Below, one piece after another: positions 26,230 to 34,588 of a DNA stretch of 64,000 bases. The number at the start of each line of letters is the position of its first letter. Within the stretch, counting starts at the first letter, position 1. The stretch lies in NCBI RefSeq assembly GCF_000224085.1, contig NC_015945.1:1313501-1377500 (forward strand), written 5' to 3'. Below the pieces are notes generated by a model. That model was not told the origin of the DNA and searched no databases. It was given only the letters and a program-made list of their open reading frames with translations. A program made the position numbers and the translations under genes. This stretch comes from Allomuricauda ruestringensis DSM 13258 (GTDB lineage Bacteria > Bacteroidota > Bacteroidia > Flavobacteriales > Flavobacteriaceae).

Positions 26230-27918
26230 CTAGCGAATATCTCTTAGTTTAATTTGAAGGCTCACCGTTCCGTTCCATTCATTTTCATCCAACGAAAATA
26301 CGGCATCAAAAGATTGTACGCCCTTAACTTTGTCTATTTTATTGCCCAAATTAAATCCAATGCCACCAAATGGATTGGAACCGGACTGATACACACTGCA
26401 TTTTAAATGTTTTCCCCCTTCACCTACACCGCGGGCATACCCTGTGTCCTTTAATCCTTCTGCCATAAAAATGGGCGTCATGTTTCCGGGGCCAAAAGGA
26501 GCAAATTGTTTTAAGATGCGCATCAATTTTGGCGTAATTTGATGCATTCCGATTTTGGCATCCACAGAAATTTCAGGTTGCAGTAGTTGTGGGTCGATGG
26601 TTTCCGATACTACCTTTTCAAACTGTGTTTTAAACGCTTCGTACTGTTCTTCCAAGAGTGTCAAACCTGCTGCGTACATGTGTCCTCCAAATTGTTCCAG
26701 ACAATCGGAACAGCCTTCCAAGGCGTTGTAAATATCAAATCCTTTTACGGAACGGGCCGAAGCCGCCAATTTATCCCCACTTTTGGTAAAGACCAGTGTG
26801 GGTCTGTAATAGGTTTCGGTAAGCCTCGAAGCCACAATGCCTATCACCCCTTTATGCCAATTTTCGTTGTAGACCACAGAGGTAAACCTTTCCTCTTCCT
26901 GGTTTTCTTGTATTTGCACCAAGGCTTCTTGTGTAATCTCTTGATCTAAACTTCGTCGCTCGGTATTGAACAATTCAATTTCGGAGGCAAACTGCTTTGC
27001 TTGGGCAAAGTCTAATTCGGTTAGCAGGTTTACCGCATGCTGACCGTGCTTCATACGCCCAGCGGCATTAATGCGCGGCGCAATGATGAAGACCACATCG
27101 GTTATGGTGAGTTCCCTTTTTTTGGTCTGATCGATCAGCGCTTTTATGCCTGTTCTTGGGTTTTCGTTAATCACGAGCAATCCATAATAGGCGAGCACAC
27201 GATTTTCTCCTGTAATGGGAACAATGTCGGCTGCGATTGCGGTCGCCACCAAATCCAGATAAAGTAAAAGATCATCAATAGTTTTGCCTTGTTTAGATCC
27301 CAAAGCCTGAATCAATTTAAAACCGACCCCGCAACCGCAAAGTTCTTTATACGGGTATTCACAATCTTTTTGCTTAGGGTCTAAAATGGCCACTGCGTCC
27401 GGTAAAATTTCCCCTGGCCTGTGATGGTCGCACACAATAACATCTATTCCTTTCTCCTTGGCATATTTTATCTGATCAATCGCTTTAATCCCACAATCTA
27501 AGGCAATAATAAGACTGATGTCATTATCTCCCGCAAAGTCAATTCCCTGAAAGGATATTCCATACCCTTCCAAATAACGGTCGGGAATGTACGTGGCCAC
27601 ATTCGGGTATGTTTCCATCAGAAAGGAGCTCATCAAGGCTACCGAAGTTGTTCCATCCACATCATAATCTCCATAAACCAATATGTTTTCCTTATTGGCC
27701 ATGGCTTGCTGAATCCGTTCCACGGCCTTGTCCATACCCTTCATCAAAAAAGGGTCGTGCAAATGGGACAGCTCTGGCCGAAAGAATGCTTTGGCTCCTT
27801 CATAATCAGTGATGCCTCTTTGAAGCAATAGCTGTGCAATTAGACCTTCTACTTTCAATGCATTGGAAAGATGGTCTATGGCCTCTTGTGCAGGTTTTGG
27901 TTTTATGGTCCAGCGCAT
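26230..27918 (-). CDS. recJ: Single-stranded-DNA-specific exonuclease RecJ
   Basis: 5'-to-3' ssDNA exonuclease of recombination and mismatch repair, 562 aa. The DHH-domain motifs are YGDYDVDGTTS, ALDCGIKA, VCDHHRPGE and, in the DHHA1 part, FGGHMYAAGLTL. The C-terminal OB-fold region is present, so the protein looks complete. Upstream lie a palindromic repeat and the GIY-YIG gene. Confidence 0.95.
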   Translation of the reverse strand: MRWTIKPKPAQEAIDHLSNALKVEGLIAQLLLQRGITDYEGAKAFFRPELSHLHDPFLMKGMDKAVERIQQAMANKENILVYGDYDVDGTTSVALMSSFLMETYPNVATYIPDRYLEGYGISFQGIDFAGDNDISLIIALDCGIKAIDQIKYAKEKGIDVIVCDHHRPGEILPDAVAILDPKQKDCEYPYKELCGCGVGFKLIQALGSKQGKTIDDLLLYLDLVATAIAADIVPITGENRVLAYYGLLVINENPRTGIKALIDQTKKRELTITDVVFIIAPRINAAGRMKHGQHAVNLLTELDFAQAKQFASEIELFNTERRSLDQEITQEALVQIQENQEEERFTSVVYNENWHKGVIGIVASRLTETYYRPTLVFTKSGDKLAASARSVKGFDIYNALEGCSDCLEQFGGHMYAAGLTLLEEQYEAFKTQFEKVVSETIDPQLLQPEISVDAKIGMHQITPKLMRILKQFAPFGPGNMTPIFMAEGLKDTGYARGVGEGGKHLKCSVYQSGSNPFGGIGFNLGNKIDKVKGVQSFDAVFSLDENEWNGTVSLQIKLRDIR

Positions 27919-27938
27919 AATAATAGATTTTGAAGACC

Positions 27939-27982
27939 GTCAGTTCGAGTGTTTCGAAAATTTTTCGAAATGTATCGAGAAC
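27939..27982. repeat. REP-like palindromic repeat, copy a
   Basis: The unit runs from GTCAGTTCGAG to TCGAGAAC with an inner hairpin TTTCGAAAA/TTTTCGAAA. The outer words match, in inverse orientation, those of the copies at 28289 and 56960. Confidence 0.5.
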
Positions 27983-27985
27983 GGC

Positions 27986-28276
27986 TTATTGAAACTTCTT
28001 TTTGGCAAGATTGGGCAATACATCATATTCACCGTTTATGAGGGCTTCTTTTTTGGCTTTTGACCATTTCTTTATCTGTTTTTCTTTTTGGATTGCCAAA
28101 GCAATATTGGTGAACTTTACATAGAAAACCAATTCTACAGGCCTTCTTGAAAAAGTATAACTGTCTTTGTGCTTACCGTTGGTGTGCCCAAGCATTCGCT
28201 TTTCAAGATTGGAGGTAATGCCCGTATAATATGTTCCGTCTGAACATTTTAAGACGTAAACATAAGACAATTTCAT
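27986..28276 (-). CDS. GIY-YIG nuclease superfamily protein
   Basis: 96 aa with the single GIY-YIG domain of the UPF0213/YhbQ type. YVYVLKCSDGTYYTGIT holds the two Tyr motifs, followed by the Arg helix NLEKRMLGH. Stand-alone members act in DNA repair or have no known role. These small genes are very common and often multicopy in Flavobacteria. REP-like repeats lie on both sides. Confidence 0.85.
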   Translation of the reverse strand: MKLSYVYVLKCSDGTYYTGITSNLEKRMLGHTNGKHKDSYTFSRRPVELVFYVKFTNIALAIQKEKQIKKWSKAKKEALINGEYDVLPNLAKKKFQ

Positions 28277-28288
28277 TTATTGAGTTAC

Positions 28289-28332
28289 TTCTCGATACAA
28301 TTCTGATTGCATCAGAATCACTCGAAGTGACG
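28289..28332. repeat. REP-like palindromic repeat, copy b
   Basis: TTCTCGATAC, an inner hairpin ATTCTGAT-TGC-ATCAGAAT (28300-28318), and CACTCGAAGTGACG. The outer words match copies a and c, but the inner hairpin sequence is different. Confidence 0.5.
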
Positions 28333-28335
28333 AAT

Positions 28336-28390
28336 TACTTATGGTGAAAACAAACTTGAAGTCCAATTTAGAAGATTTTTTGAACATTCC
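28336..28390 (-). pseudogene. Fragment duplicating the 3' end of the OsmC gene
   Basis: About 55 bp align with 28536-28592, the end of the OsmC gene. The minus strand translates to MFKKSSKLDFKFVF, against MFRKFAKLDIKTIF in the intact gene. Nothing upstream of it (28391-28535) looks like more of the gene. It is best read as the remnant of a duplicated OsmC gene. Confidence 0.5.
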
Positions 28391-28535
28391 CCCTAAATCA
28401 AATTTTTTGTGGGTCATAAATCATGTTGATTTGATTTTGAGGTTGACCTAATTGTTAAATATAATCGATTTACTCGAATTTAAACTTGGTGCCCGTACTT
28501 AAAATTGAACTTGTGCTTGAGCTTGTATTGAAATC

Positions 28536-28958
28536 TTACTTATGATGAAAAATGGTCTTGATGTCCAATTTGGCAAATTTTCGGAACATTTCCATGACCC
28601 CACAATATTTTTCCACAGAAAGATCTACGGCTTTTTGGAGTTTGCCCTCATTGAGATTGGAACCCGTAAAGTGATATTCAACAACAACGGAATCGTAATG
28701 TTTTGGATGTTCATCGGTAAGATTGGCTATGGTCTCAATCTTAAAATCATCCACATCCAATTTCATTTTTTTGATGAGTGACGCCACATCAAGACCGGAA
28801 CAACCGGCCAAACTGGATAACATTAGGGCTTTGGGGCGCAATCCTGCAGCAGATCCGCCACTTTCTTCCCCGGCGTCGATTCGTACGGTATGTCCGGATG
28901 GGTTATTGCTCTCAAAAGCCATTTCACCCAACCATTTGGTAGTTATGTGATTTGTCAT
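28536..28958 (-). CDS. OsmC-family protein
   Basis: 140 aa from ATG 28958 (MTNHITTKWLGEMAFESN). OsmC/Ohr proteins reduce organic peroxides through two cysteines; here they are in SSLAGCSGLDV and EKYCGVMEM. The intact pair supports redox function, although some homologues act otherwise. A longer in-frame ORF reaching 29405 overlaps the divergent AhpD-like gene and has no OsmC character upstream, so it is not used. Divergent from the AhpD-like gene across 55 bp. Confidence 0.9.
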   Translation of the reverse strand: MTNHITTKWLGEMAFESNNPSGHTVRIDAGEESGGSAAGLRPKALMLSSLAGCSGLDVASLIKKMKLDVDDFKIETIANLTDEHPKHYDSVVVEYHFTGSNLNEGKLQKAVDLSVEKYCGVMEMFRKFAKLDIKTIFHHK

Positions 28959-29013
28959 GAAGTTTAATTTTTGTTTCTTGTAGAGTTCAAAAATACAATT
29001 TATAAAATCAACC

Positions 29014-29616
29014 ATGCCTTTAGTTCCCCCTCTCGATTCCAACCACGACCCAAAAACCAAAGAACTGGCGGAATTCTTTAACGAAACCCTTGGGTTTTGT
29101 CCCAATTCCGTTTTGACCATGCAGCACAGGCCAGCAATTTCCAAAGCGTTTATTAACCTTAACAAAGCGGTGATGGCCAATGAGGGCAGGGTGACTTCCG
29201 CGCTAAAACGAATGATCGCTTGGGTTAGCAGTAATGCAACAGGGTGTAGGTATTGCCAGGCCCATGCTATTCGAGCGGCGGAACGATATGGTGCCAAACA
29301 AGAACAGCTGGACAATATTTGGGAGTACAGAACACATGAAGCCTTTTCTGAAGCAGAAAGGGTAGCCTTGGACTTTGCTTTGGCTGCCTCGCAGGTACCA
29401 AACACCGTTAATGGGAATATAAAAAAACGTTTGCATCAGTTTTGGGATGATGGTGAAATAGTTGAAATGATGGGGGTTATCTCTCTTTTTGGATTCCTTA
29501 ACCGCTGGAACGACTCCATGGGCACAACCATTGAAGATGGCGCCGTGGAAAGTGCTCAAAAATATTTAGGCGAAGTGGGTTGGGAAAAAGGGAAGCATGA
29601 TGGGTCTAAATACTAG
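29014..29616 (+). CDS. Carboxymuconolactone decarboxylase (AhpD-like) family protein
   Basis: 200 aa of the AhpD/CMD fold. The core GCRYCQAHAIRAAERYG has the CxxC...H arrangement of AhpD-type peroxidase-related proteins. Placement opposite an OsmC gene suggests a shared peroxide-defence role, but this is inference. It is complete, with ATG at 29014. Confidence 0.88.
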   Translation: MPLVPPLDSNHDPKTKELAEFFNETLGFCPNSVLTMQHRPAISKAFINLNKAVMANEGRVTSALKRMIAWVSSNATGCRYCQAHAIRAAERYGAKQEQLDNIWEYRTHEAFSEAERVALDFALAASQVPNTVNGNIKKRLHQFWDDGEIVEMMGVISLFGFLNRWNDSMGTTIEDGAVESAQKYLGEVGWEKGKHDGSKY

Positions 29617-29672
29617 AGGTTAGATTCAAGATATAAGACATAAAATTTCTCAGTTATAGGTTTTTCTTTTTA

Positions 29673-29701
29673 TTGATTTTAAAAAAATAATGCTATATTT
29701 G
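29673..29701 (+). promoter_or_regulatory. Promoter upstream of a 56-aa membrane ORF
   Basis: TTG (29673-29675), 18-bp spacer, TATATTTG (29694-29701): near-perfect Bacteroidota promoter. It gives a leader of about 65 nt before ATG 29772. Nothing else on the plus strand needs it, which supports the small ORF. Confidence 0.6.
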
Positions 29702-29771
29702 AGTCAACTTACCGTCAAGAGACTGATGGTTTTTTAATTAGAAAATCTTCAATTAATTAGAAAACATCAGT

Positions 29772-29942
29772 ATGCAAAAATTTTTCATAAATCATTATAA
29801 AGATTGTATCGCATTTTCCCTATTGATTATTTGTCTTATTTCTCTTATTGTATTTGACAGGAAAATTTCTGATAGCCTCCGACAAACCTTGGGGTATGTA
29901 ATTGTTGGTTGTCTAGGTTTTATATTTAGGGGCACTACGTAA
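29772..29942 (+). CDS. Small two-helix membrane protein (56 aa)
   Basis: ATG 29772 to TAA 29940-29942. The sequence begins MQKFFINHYKDCIAFSLLII and has a first hydrophobic helix, a short charged linker (FDRKISDSLRQ) and a second helix (GYVIVGCLGFIF). A consensus promoter lies upstream. The last 8 bp overlap the 3' end of the convergent UDG-family gene. No family is recognised. A/T-rich composition differs from the neighbouring genes, so recent acquisition is possible. Confidence 0.5.
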   Translation: MQKFFINHYKDCIAFSLLIICLISLIVFDRKISDSLRQTLGYVIVGCLGFIFRGTT

Positions 29943-30507
29943 GACAGCCCGAAACCTTTTCCTGCAATTCAGGCAAAACCTTTTCCTCAAACCAAGGATT
30001 TTTACTCAACCAAAACCAGTTTCTGGGCGATGGGTGGGGCAACACAAAGCAATCGGGTAAATATTCCTGGTAGTTATTCACCGTTTCCGTCAAGTTTCTT
30101 TTCATGGTATTGCCCAAATAATATTTTTGGGCGTATTGGCCTATCAGAATGGTGAGTTTTAGGTCAGACATTTGATTCACCAAAGCTTTATGCCACAGCG
30201 GAGCACATTCTGGTCTCGGGGGCAAATCCCCAGATTTTCCCTTACCAGGATAGCAAAAACCCATGGGGATTAAAGCAAAAAGTTGTTCGTCATAAAATTG
30301 CTCGTCCGTGACATTCAGCCATTTTCTAAGTTGCTTTCCACTGGGGTCGTCCCACGGAACACCTGTTTGGTGCACCTTGGTACCGGGTGCCTGCCCAATA
30401 ATGGCAATCTTGGATTTGGGATGGGCAGCAACAATGGGTCGGGGACCCAAGGGCAGATGCTCTTGGCAAACGGAACAGTTTCGGATTTGAGAAAGTAGAT
30501 GGTCCAT
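29935..30507 (-). CDS. Uracil-DNA glycosylase superfamily protein
   Basis: 190 aa. IAIIGQAPGTKVHQTGVPWD carries the GxAPG water-activating motif of UDG families 4-5/MUG-like proteins, and LPHPSPRNWFW is the second motif (HPSPRN). The N-terminal CSVCQ is a small Cys pair, fewer than the four Cys of Fe-S UDGs, so an iron-sulfur cluster is unlikely. It would remove uracil from DNA or a related base. Confidence 0.85.
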   Translation of the reverse strand: MDHLLSQIRNCSVCQEHLPLGPRPIVAAHPKSKIAIIGQAPGTKVHQTGVPWDDPSGKQLRKWLNVTDEQFYDEQLFALIPMGFCYPGKGKSGDLPPRPECAPLWHKALVNQMSDLKLTILIGQYAQKYYLGNTMKRNLTETVNNYQEYLPDCFVLPHPSPRNWFWLSKNPWFEEKVLPELQEKVSGCLT

Positions 30508-30597
30508 TTTTATATAAAAGGGAATTTACTATAAATGAGGGAAATACCCCAGCAAAAAATTGCCAAGGTATTTCAACACAATCAATCAAGAAAAAGA

Positions 30598-31071
30598 TTA
30601 GTTATAGGTATTCTTTAGCTTACTCCAATTTTCATTGGCTTTTTTCACCAATTTACTATGATTGTTTTCTGCTAGCCACAATTGCTGGGCATCCAATTCA
30701 AGATTGTATAGGTACAAAAAGTACTTTCCGTCCTTTACAATAAACTTATTGGGGTCTGGCCTAAACTTTGCGCCAGCATATACTCCAAAAGCACAATATC
30801 CTCCATATTGTGGCAAATACTTGGCCGGGTTCTTGTCAAACTTCTTTTTCTGTTCTGCATCTGTAAAATAATAAACGATCTTGTTGTGTTCTGACTTGAA
30901 CTCCTTTACTCCTCTTTGGGCTATTCCCAAATCCAAATAGGATACAGGGCTGTACCCTTGGAGCGCAATGTTGCTATTGTCTACGTTAAATTCCTTTTTA
31001 TCTTGGGCAAAAGCGCTGTTTACGGTAATTAACGCAATCATTAAAATTGAAATATTCTTCAATGTTTTCAT
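30598..31071 (-). CDS. Exported YHS-domain protein
   Basis: 157 aa with signal peptide (MKTLKNISILMIALITVNSAFA, cut before QDKKE). The YHS-like region is LQGYSPVSYLDLGIAQRG to YGGYCAFGVYAG; such domains can bind metal. It is the last gene of the minus-strand run NTF2-like, SPW-like, YHS, below an AraC-type regulator. The cysteine in YGGYCAFG is kept. Function unknown. Confidence 0.8.
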   Translation of the reverse strand: MKTLKNISILMIALITVNSAFAQDKKEFNVDNSNIALQGYSPVSYLDLGIAQRGVKEFKSEHNKIVYYFTDAEQKKKFDKNPAKYLPQYGGYCAFGVYAGAKFRPDPNKFIVKDGKYFLYLYNLELDAQQLWLAENNHSKLVKKANENWSKLKNTYN

Positions 31072-31095
31072 GGTTTATGTATTAAAATTATTCGA

Positions 31096-31446
31096 TTATT
31101 TGCTCGCACTCAGCGAGACTACTAAAAAAACGACCGTTGCATTGAACCAATAGTAGTTGGCATCCAATCCGGAAAAGCCAAAGGCAAACGGTACGATCAT
31201 AAAGGTTACGGCCACCAAAAGGTCTATGGCCAAATGTCCTTGAAAAGGGATGACCCTACGCAGACTCAGCTTGTAATCCGTAAGCGAACTGGCCAAAAAA
31301 ACGGCCAGGCCCGTAGCCACAGAAAACCAAACTGCCAAGCTCGATGATTCTCCCAAACCCAATAGAAAGGGAGCTACTATTAAACCCAGCCCTGCGGTAT
31401 AATCTGCCACCCCATGGAGCGTTGGTGTAATAAACCTAAGTTTCAT
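31096..31446 (-). CDS. SPW-repeat-like integral membrane protein
   Basis: 116 aa with four hydrophobic helices. Each half has a HGxxDYxxGLGLIVAPFLLG-like element (HGVADYTAGLGLI, later HLAIDLLVAVTFMIVPFAFG), as in SPW-repeat proteins. It lies 9 bp after the NTF2-like gene and 24 bp before the YHS gene, so the three form an operon. No biochemical role is known. Confidence 0.7.
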   Translation of the reverse strand: MKLRFITPTLHGVADYTAGLGLIVAPFLLGLGESSSLAVWFSVATGLAVFLASSLTDYKLSLRRVIPFQGHLAIDLLVAVTFMIVPFAFGFSGLDANYYWFNATVVFLVVSLSASK

Positions 31447-31455
31447 GGTCTGGGT

Positions 31456-31806
31456 TTAGGCGTTAAAGTATTCCTCGTGGATCACTTGGCCCTCGTCGTT
31501 CCAAATCCTTCGGATAATCTCGTGCCAATACACCTTACTATCGTCCTTCATCAAAAAATCAAATGTGAATTCTGATGCGGAGACATTCCCATCTACTATG
31601 GTCCTGTGCAATTCAATTCCATTAACCTTGGCAATTGCATCTGCAAACCCTCTCATTTTTTCCACCATTTGTGCTTTTCCGGCGGTGGTCACCTGGTTGT
31701 AGTCCGAAGTATTCGCGTTTTCCGCAAAGTACTTCTCAACAGCTTCAACAATTGCACCTTGTGCAACAATGCTGTCCATTTCTGTAGCTAAGGCTCTAAT
31801 ATCCAT
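31456..31806 (-). CDS. SnoaL/NTF2-like fold protein
   Basis: 116 aa with a cone-shaped NTF2-like pattern: an N-terminal helix with VEAVEKYFAENANTSDY, then beta strands including SEFTFDFLMKDDSKVYWHE and the ending RIWNDEGQVIHEEYF. These proteins are polyketide-cyclase-like or binding proteins of mostly unknown function. First gene after the AraC regulator on the minus strand (76-bp gap). Confidence 0.75.
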   Translation of the reverse strand: MDIRALATEMDSIVAQGAIVEAVEKYFAENANTSDYNQVTTAGKAQMVEKMRGFADAIAKVNGIELHRTIVDGNVSASEFTFDFLMKDDSKVYWHEIIRRIWNDEGQVIHEEYFNA

Positions 31807-31882
31807 TTGCTATGTTTTTATTGATTAAACTTTATTTGTTGTAATTACATGGCAAATGTCCGATGACACAGGATGTTTGTCG

Positions 31883-32950
31883 CTACAAAAAAGGAGTGTT
31901 TTCTTGTACTTTTTTGTGTATGAATTCCGATGGGTTAATTCCTGTATGGTGCTTAAAGAAGGTAGAAAAGTGATTGGGCTCTTCAAAACCAAGGTAAATT
32001 GAAACTTCCTTGACGGGTGTATCCTCATTTAAAAGTTTTTTTGAGGTGTTGATCAATTCATTCCTGATCAACCTTCCCAAAGAATCGTTCATTTTGTCCT
32101 TGGTTTTTTTGGCAAGGGCCTTTACGGAAAGGTTCATTTTATCGGCATAAAAGCCCAAAGACCGTTCTTTGGCATGGTGTTTCCGCAACAAATGTGTAAG
32201 GTCTTCAACAAACGAGTCTTTACGATCATAATCAAAGTTCTCCCTAAACTGCGTGGGGCTATATCCTGTTCCTTTTTTAAACACTCTATTAAAATAGGCA
32301 GGGTCCTTAAAGCCCATTTCGTACGATACTTCTTGAATATGTTTATCCGTAAAAACCACTTCTTTCTTGCTTTCCACCAACCGTTTCTCTTCTAACATGG
32401 TTTTGAGTGTAATCCCCAACTTATCCCTTACAAGGCTATGGGCCTGATACCCATTTTCACGGAGCAAAGCCTCTAAATCCTTATTGGTTAAATGGTTGTA
32501 AAATTCTTGGTCTATCATTTCCTTGGCATCAAAAATAACTTGATACTCATTTTTACTGGCGTTGAACGGATTCTGCCAGAACCATTGTTTCAAAGAAACG
32601 TTTATAATCTCTTTGGTGTTTTCTTCAAAAATTGTTTCCGATAAATATTTTTGGCATTCGGTGCATTCGTTAAAATTGATATAGCCCAACGAGATGAGAT
32701 GTTTGAAAAGTACCCTAACATCTTTGTTGTCAAAAATCTGCTTGTTGGGAAATTCAATGGTGCGGACCAGAAAATCATCGGACAGAAACTTTATATACTG
32801 CCCTTTTTCTAGATAGATGGCCTTGTCCATCCAGTCAACATAGTTTTTAAAATCGACCTGAATGCTCCCTGTTCCTGAAAGGATGTGGAACAGTGTATAC
32901 TTGTTGATAAAATATACCTTGTTGATTTCTGGATTGAATTTCTTGACCAT
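31883..32950 (-). CDS. AraC-type regulator with two HTH domains
   Basis: 355 aa. The N-terminal ~130 residues are a sensor-like cupin region without a recognised ligand. Two AraC-type double-HTH modules follow. The first contains IQEVSYEMGFKDPAYFNRVF and TGYSPTQFRENF (about residues 165-240). The second contains VKEVSIYLGFEEPNHFSTFF and TGINPSEFIHKK (about 260-350). A tandem pair in one chain is unusual, as one module is the norm. It probably controls the cassette downstream (31806 to 30598). Confidence 0.85.
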   Translation of the reverse strand: MVKKFNPEINKVYFINKYTLFHILSGTGSIQVDFKNYVDWMDKAIYLEKGQYIKFLSDDFLVRTIEFPNKQIFDNKDVRVLFKHLISLGYINFNECTECQKYLSETIFEENTKEIINVSLKQWFWQNPFNASKNEYQVIFDAKEMIDQEFYNHLTNKDLEALLRENGYQAHSLVRDKLGITLKTMLEEKRLVESKKEVVFTDKHIQEVSYEMGFKDPAYFNRVFKKGTGYSPTQFRENFDYDRKDSFVEDLTHLLRKHHAKERSLGFYADKMNLSVKALAKKTKDKMNDSLGRLIRNELINTSKKLLNEDTPVKEVSIYLGFEEPNHFSTFFKHHTGINPSEFIHKKVQENTPFL

Positions 32951-33113
32951 CGTTGACTAATTGGCTATACCAACTTGGTCGAAATTCTTTTGTTTTGCTA
33001 ACATCTATTTCTTTCCACCGACTACAATTACGAGTTCCTTATTAAACATTAAAAATCTATAATATTTGTAAAAATGTAAAGTTTAATTTACTTTTAGACA
33101 AAAATACTAGCAA

Positions 33114-33521
33114 ATGGACTTTCAAATATTACCCAATTGGGGCAAAAGACTAGGTCTCTTCATTTTCTTTATTTCCATGTTTATAGTAGCTGGAGATTCC
33201 TTTATGGATGGTTACAAAGGTGTTCCATCTGGCACACATCATTTTGTTAAAGATTTTCTGGGCAGTTCACTTTTTTACTTTTTTGATGTTTTGACTTTAA
33301 TAGGTCTTTTGATTTATATGTTATCAAAAGAAAAGATTGAAGACGATTACATTAAATTGCTTCGTTTGGAATCCTATCAGATTACTATAATTATTCTTTT
33401 GATTATTGCACTGATAATATATCTTTTTGATGTATCATTTCAGGTTAGCTTAGGTATGATTTTACCCATATTCATGTTGCTCTTCTTAATCACATTTTAC
33501 TTCAAAAAAAGGGTACATTAA
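33114..33521 (+). CDS. Four-helix membrane protein coupled to an XRE regulator
   Basis: 135 aa with four predicted hydrophobic helices (LFIFFISMFIV, FDVLTLIGLLIYML, ITIIILLIIALIIYLF, ILPIFMLLFLITFYF). It ends exactly at the start of the next ORF: the last base of TAA is the A of ATG. The same pairing (DUF2178-like membrane protein with a short Cro/CI protein) occurs in many Bacteroidota and Firmicutes. Function unknown. Confidence 0.75.
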   Translation: MDFQILPNWGKRLGLFIFFISMFIVAGDSFMDGYKGVPSGTHHFVKDFLGSSLFYFFDVLTLIGLLIYMLSKEKIEDDYIKLLRLESYQITIIILLIIALIIYLFDVSFQVSLGMILPIFMLLFLITFYFKKRVH

Positions 33522-33718
33522 TGAAAAATTTAGTGAAAGTAGAAAGAGCAAGGCTAAATTTGACCCAAGCTGAACTGGCCAAAAAGTTGGGCGTTTCCCG
33601 TCAAACCATTCATGCTATAGAAAAAGACAAGTTCAATCCCTCGGTCACCTTAGCTTTAAAAATGGGAAGGTTGTTCAAACTCCCAGTTGAAGAATTATTT
33701 ATAATTGAAGAAGGTTAA
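33521..33718 (+). CDS. Small XRE-family transcriptional regulator
   Basis: 65-aa single HTH: LVKVERARLNLTQAELAKKL then GVSRQTIHAIEKDKFNPSV, the YgzD/YozG-like pattern. It overlaps the membrane-protein stop by 1 bp and its stop is shared through TTAA with rsmI. It probably regulates its own pair. Confidence 0.88.
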   Translation: MKNLVKVERARLNLTQAELAKKLGVSRQTIHAIEKDKFNPSVTLALKMGRLFKLPVEELFIIEEG

Positions 33719-34389
33719 TCCTTACGTCCACCAACCACAATAACAAACTCACCCTTGGGTGGTTTATCGGTAAAATGCTCCAGCACTTCACTTGCGGTTC
33801 CCCGAACGGTCTCCTCATACAACTTTGTCAATTCGCGAGATACAGAAATAGGCCTTTCTGCTCCAAAGTATTCCACAAATTGGGTCAAGGTTTTTATAAG
33901 TTTGTGGGGGGATTCGTAAAAAACCATGGTACGGGTTTCTTCAGCAAGTTCCAAAAGTCGGGTCTGGCGCCCTTTTTTTAATGGGAGAAACCCTTCAAAA
34001 ACAAATCGGTCATTGGGCAGTCCGCTATTTACCAAAGCGGGTACAAAAGCGGTGGCTCCAGGTAAACATTCTACCTCAATATTATTTTCAACACACGCAC
34101 GCGTCAATAAAAACCCGGGGTCGGAAATAGCGGGAGTACCTGCGTCAGAAATTAGGGCGTATGTAGTTCCTTCTTTCATTTTTTGCACCAAAACGCCCAC
34201 TTGCTTGTGCTCATTGTGCATGTGGTGGCTCTGCAAATGTGTGTTGATATCAAAATGTTTTAGGAGCTTGCCACTGGTTCGGGTATCCTCTGCCAAAACC
34301 ACATCTACCTCCTTCAACACCTTAATGGCTCGGAGTGTGATATCTTCAAGATTTCCGATTGGTGTTGGAACCAGATATAATTTTCCCAT
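33715..34389 (-). CDS. rsmI: 16S rRNA (cytidine-1402-2'-O)-methyltransferase
   Basis: 224 aa, SAM-dependent methyltransferase of the tetrapyrrole-methylase fold. The N-terminal LYLVPTPIGNLEDITLRA, AEDTRTSGKLL, ISDAGTPAISDPG and the later FEGFLPLKKGRQ are the RsmI signature blocks. It modifies C1402 of 16S rRNA. At 224 aa it is shorter than the ~280 aa E. coli form because the C-terminal part is absent, as in many Bacteroidota. The following 200 bp (34390-34588) hold no gene. Confidence 0.92.
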   Translation of the reverse strand: MGKLYLVPTPIGNLEDITLRAIKVLKEVDVVLAEDTRTSGKLLKHFDINTHLQSHHMHNEHKQVGVLVQKMKEGTTYALISDAGTPAISDPGFLLTRACVENNIEVECLPGATAFVPALVNSGLPNDRFVFEGFLPLKKGRQTRLLELAEETRTMVFYESPHKLIKTLTQFVEYFGAERPISVSRELTKLYEETVRGTASEVLEHFTDKPPKGEFVIVVGGRKD

Positions 34390-34588
34390 GCACCAAAGTT
34401 ACGGCCTTCTGGATAATTAAACCATAACATGGATTTGGTAAGGCAATAAAGTTATTTGGTGATTGGTTCTTGGGTTATTTGGTTAACATAAAACATAATA
34501 AGCCAATAACCAGAAGCCCTAATGGCCTCTGGAGTATTAAATTGTAGCGTTTGAATCTAATGGTAGCACAGTTACAAACCAAAAAAGT

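Noticed and set aside
28959..29405. Long N-terminal extension of the OsmC gene
   Set aside because: It is antisense to the AhpD-like gene and has no OsmC character.
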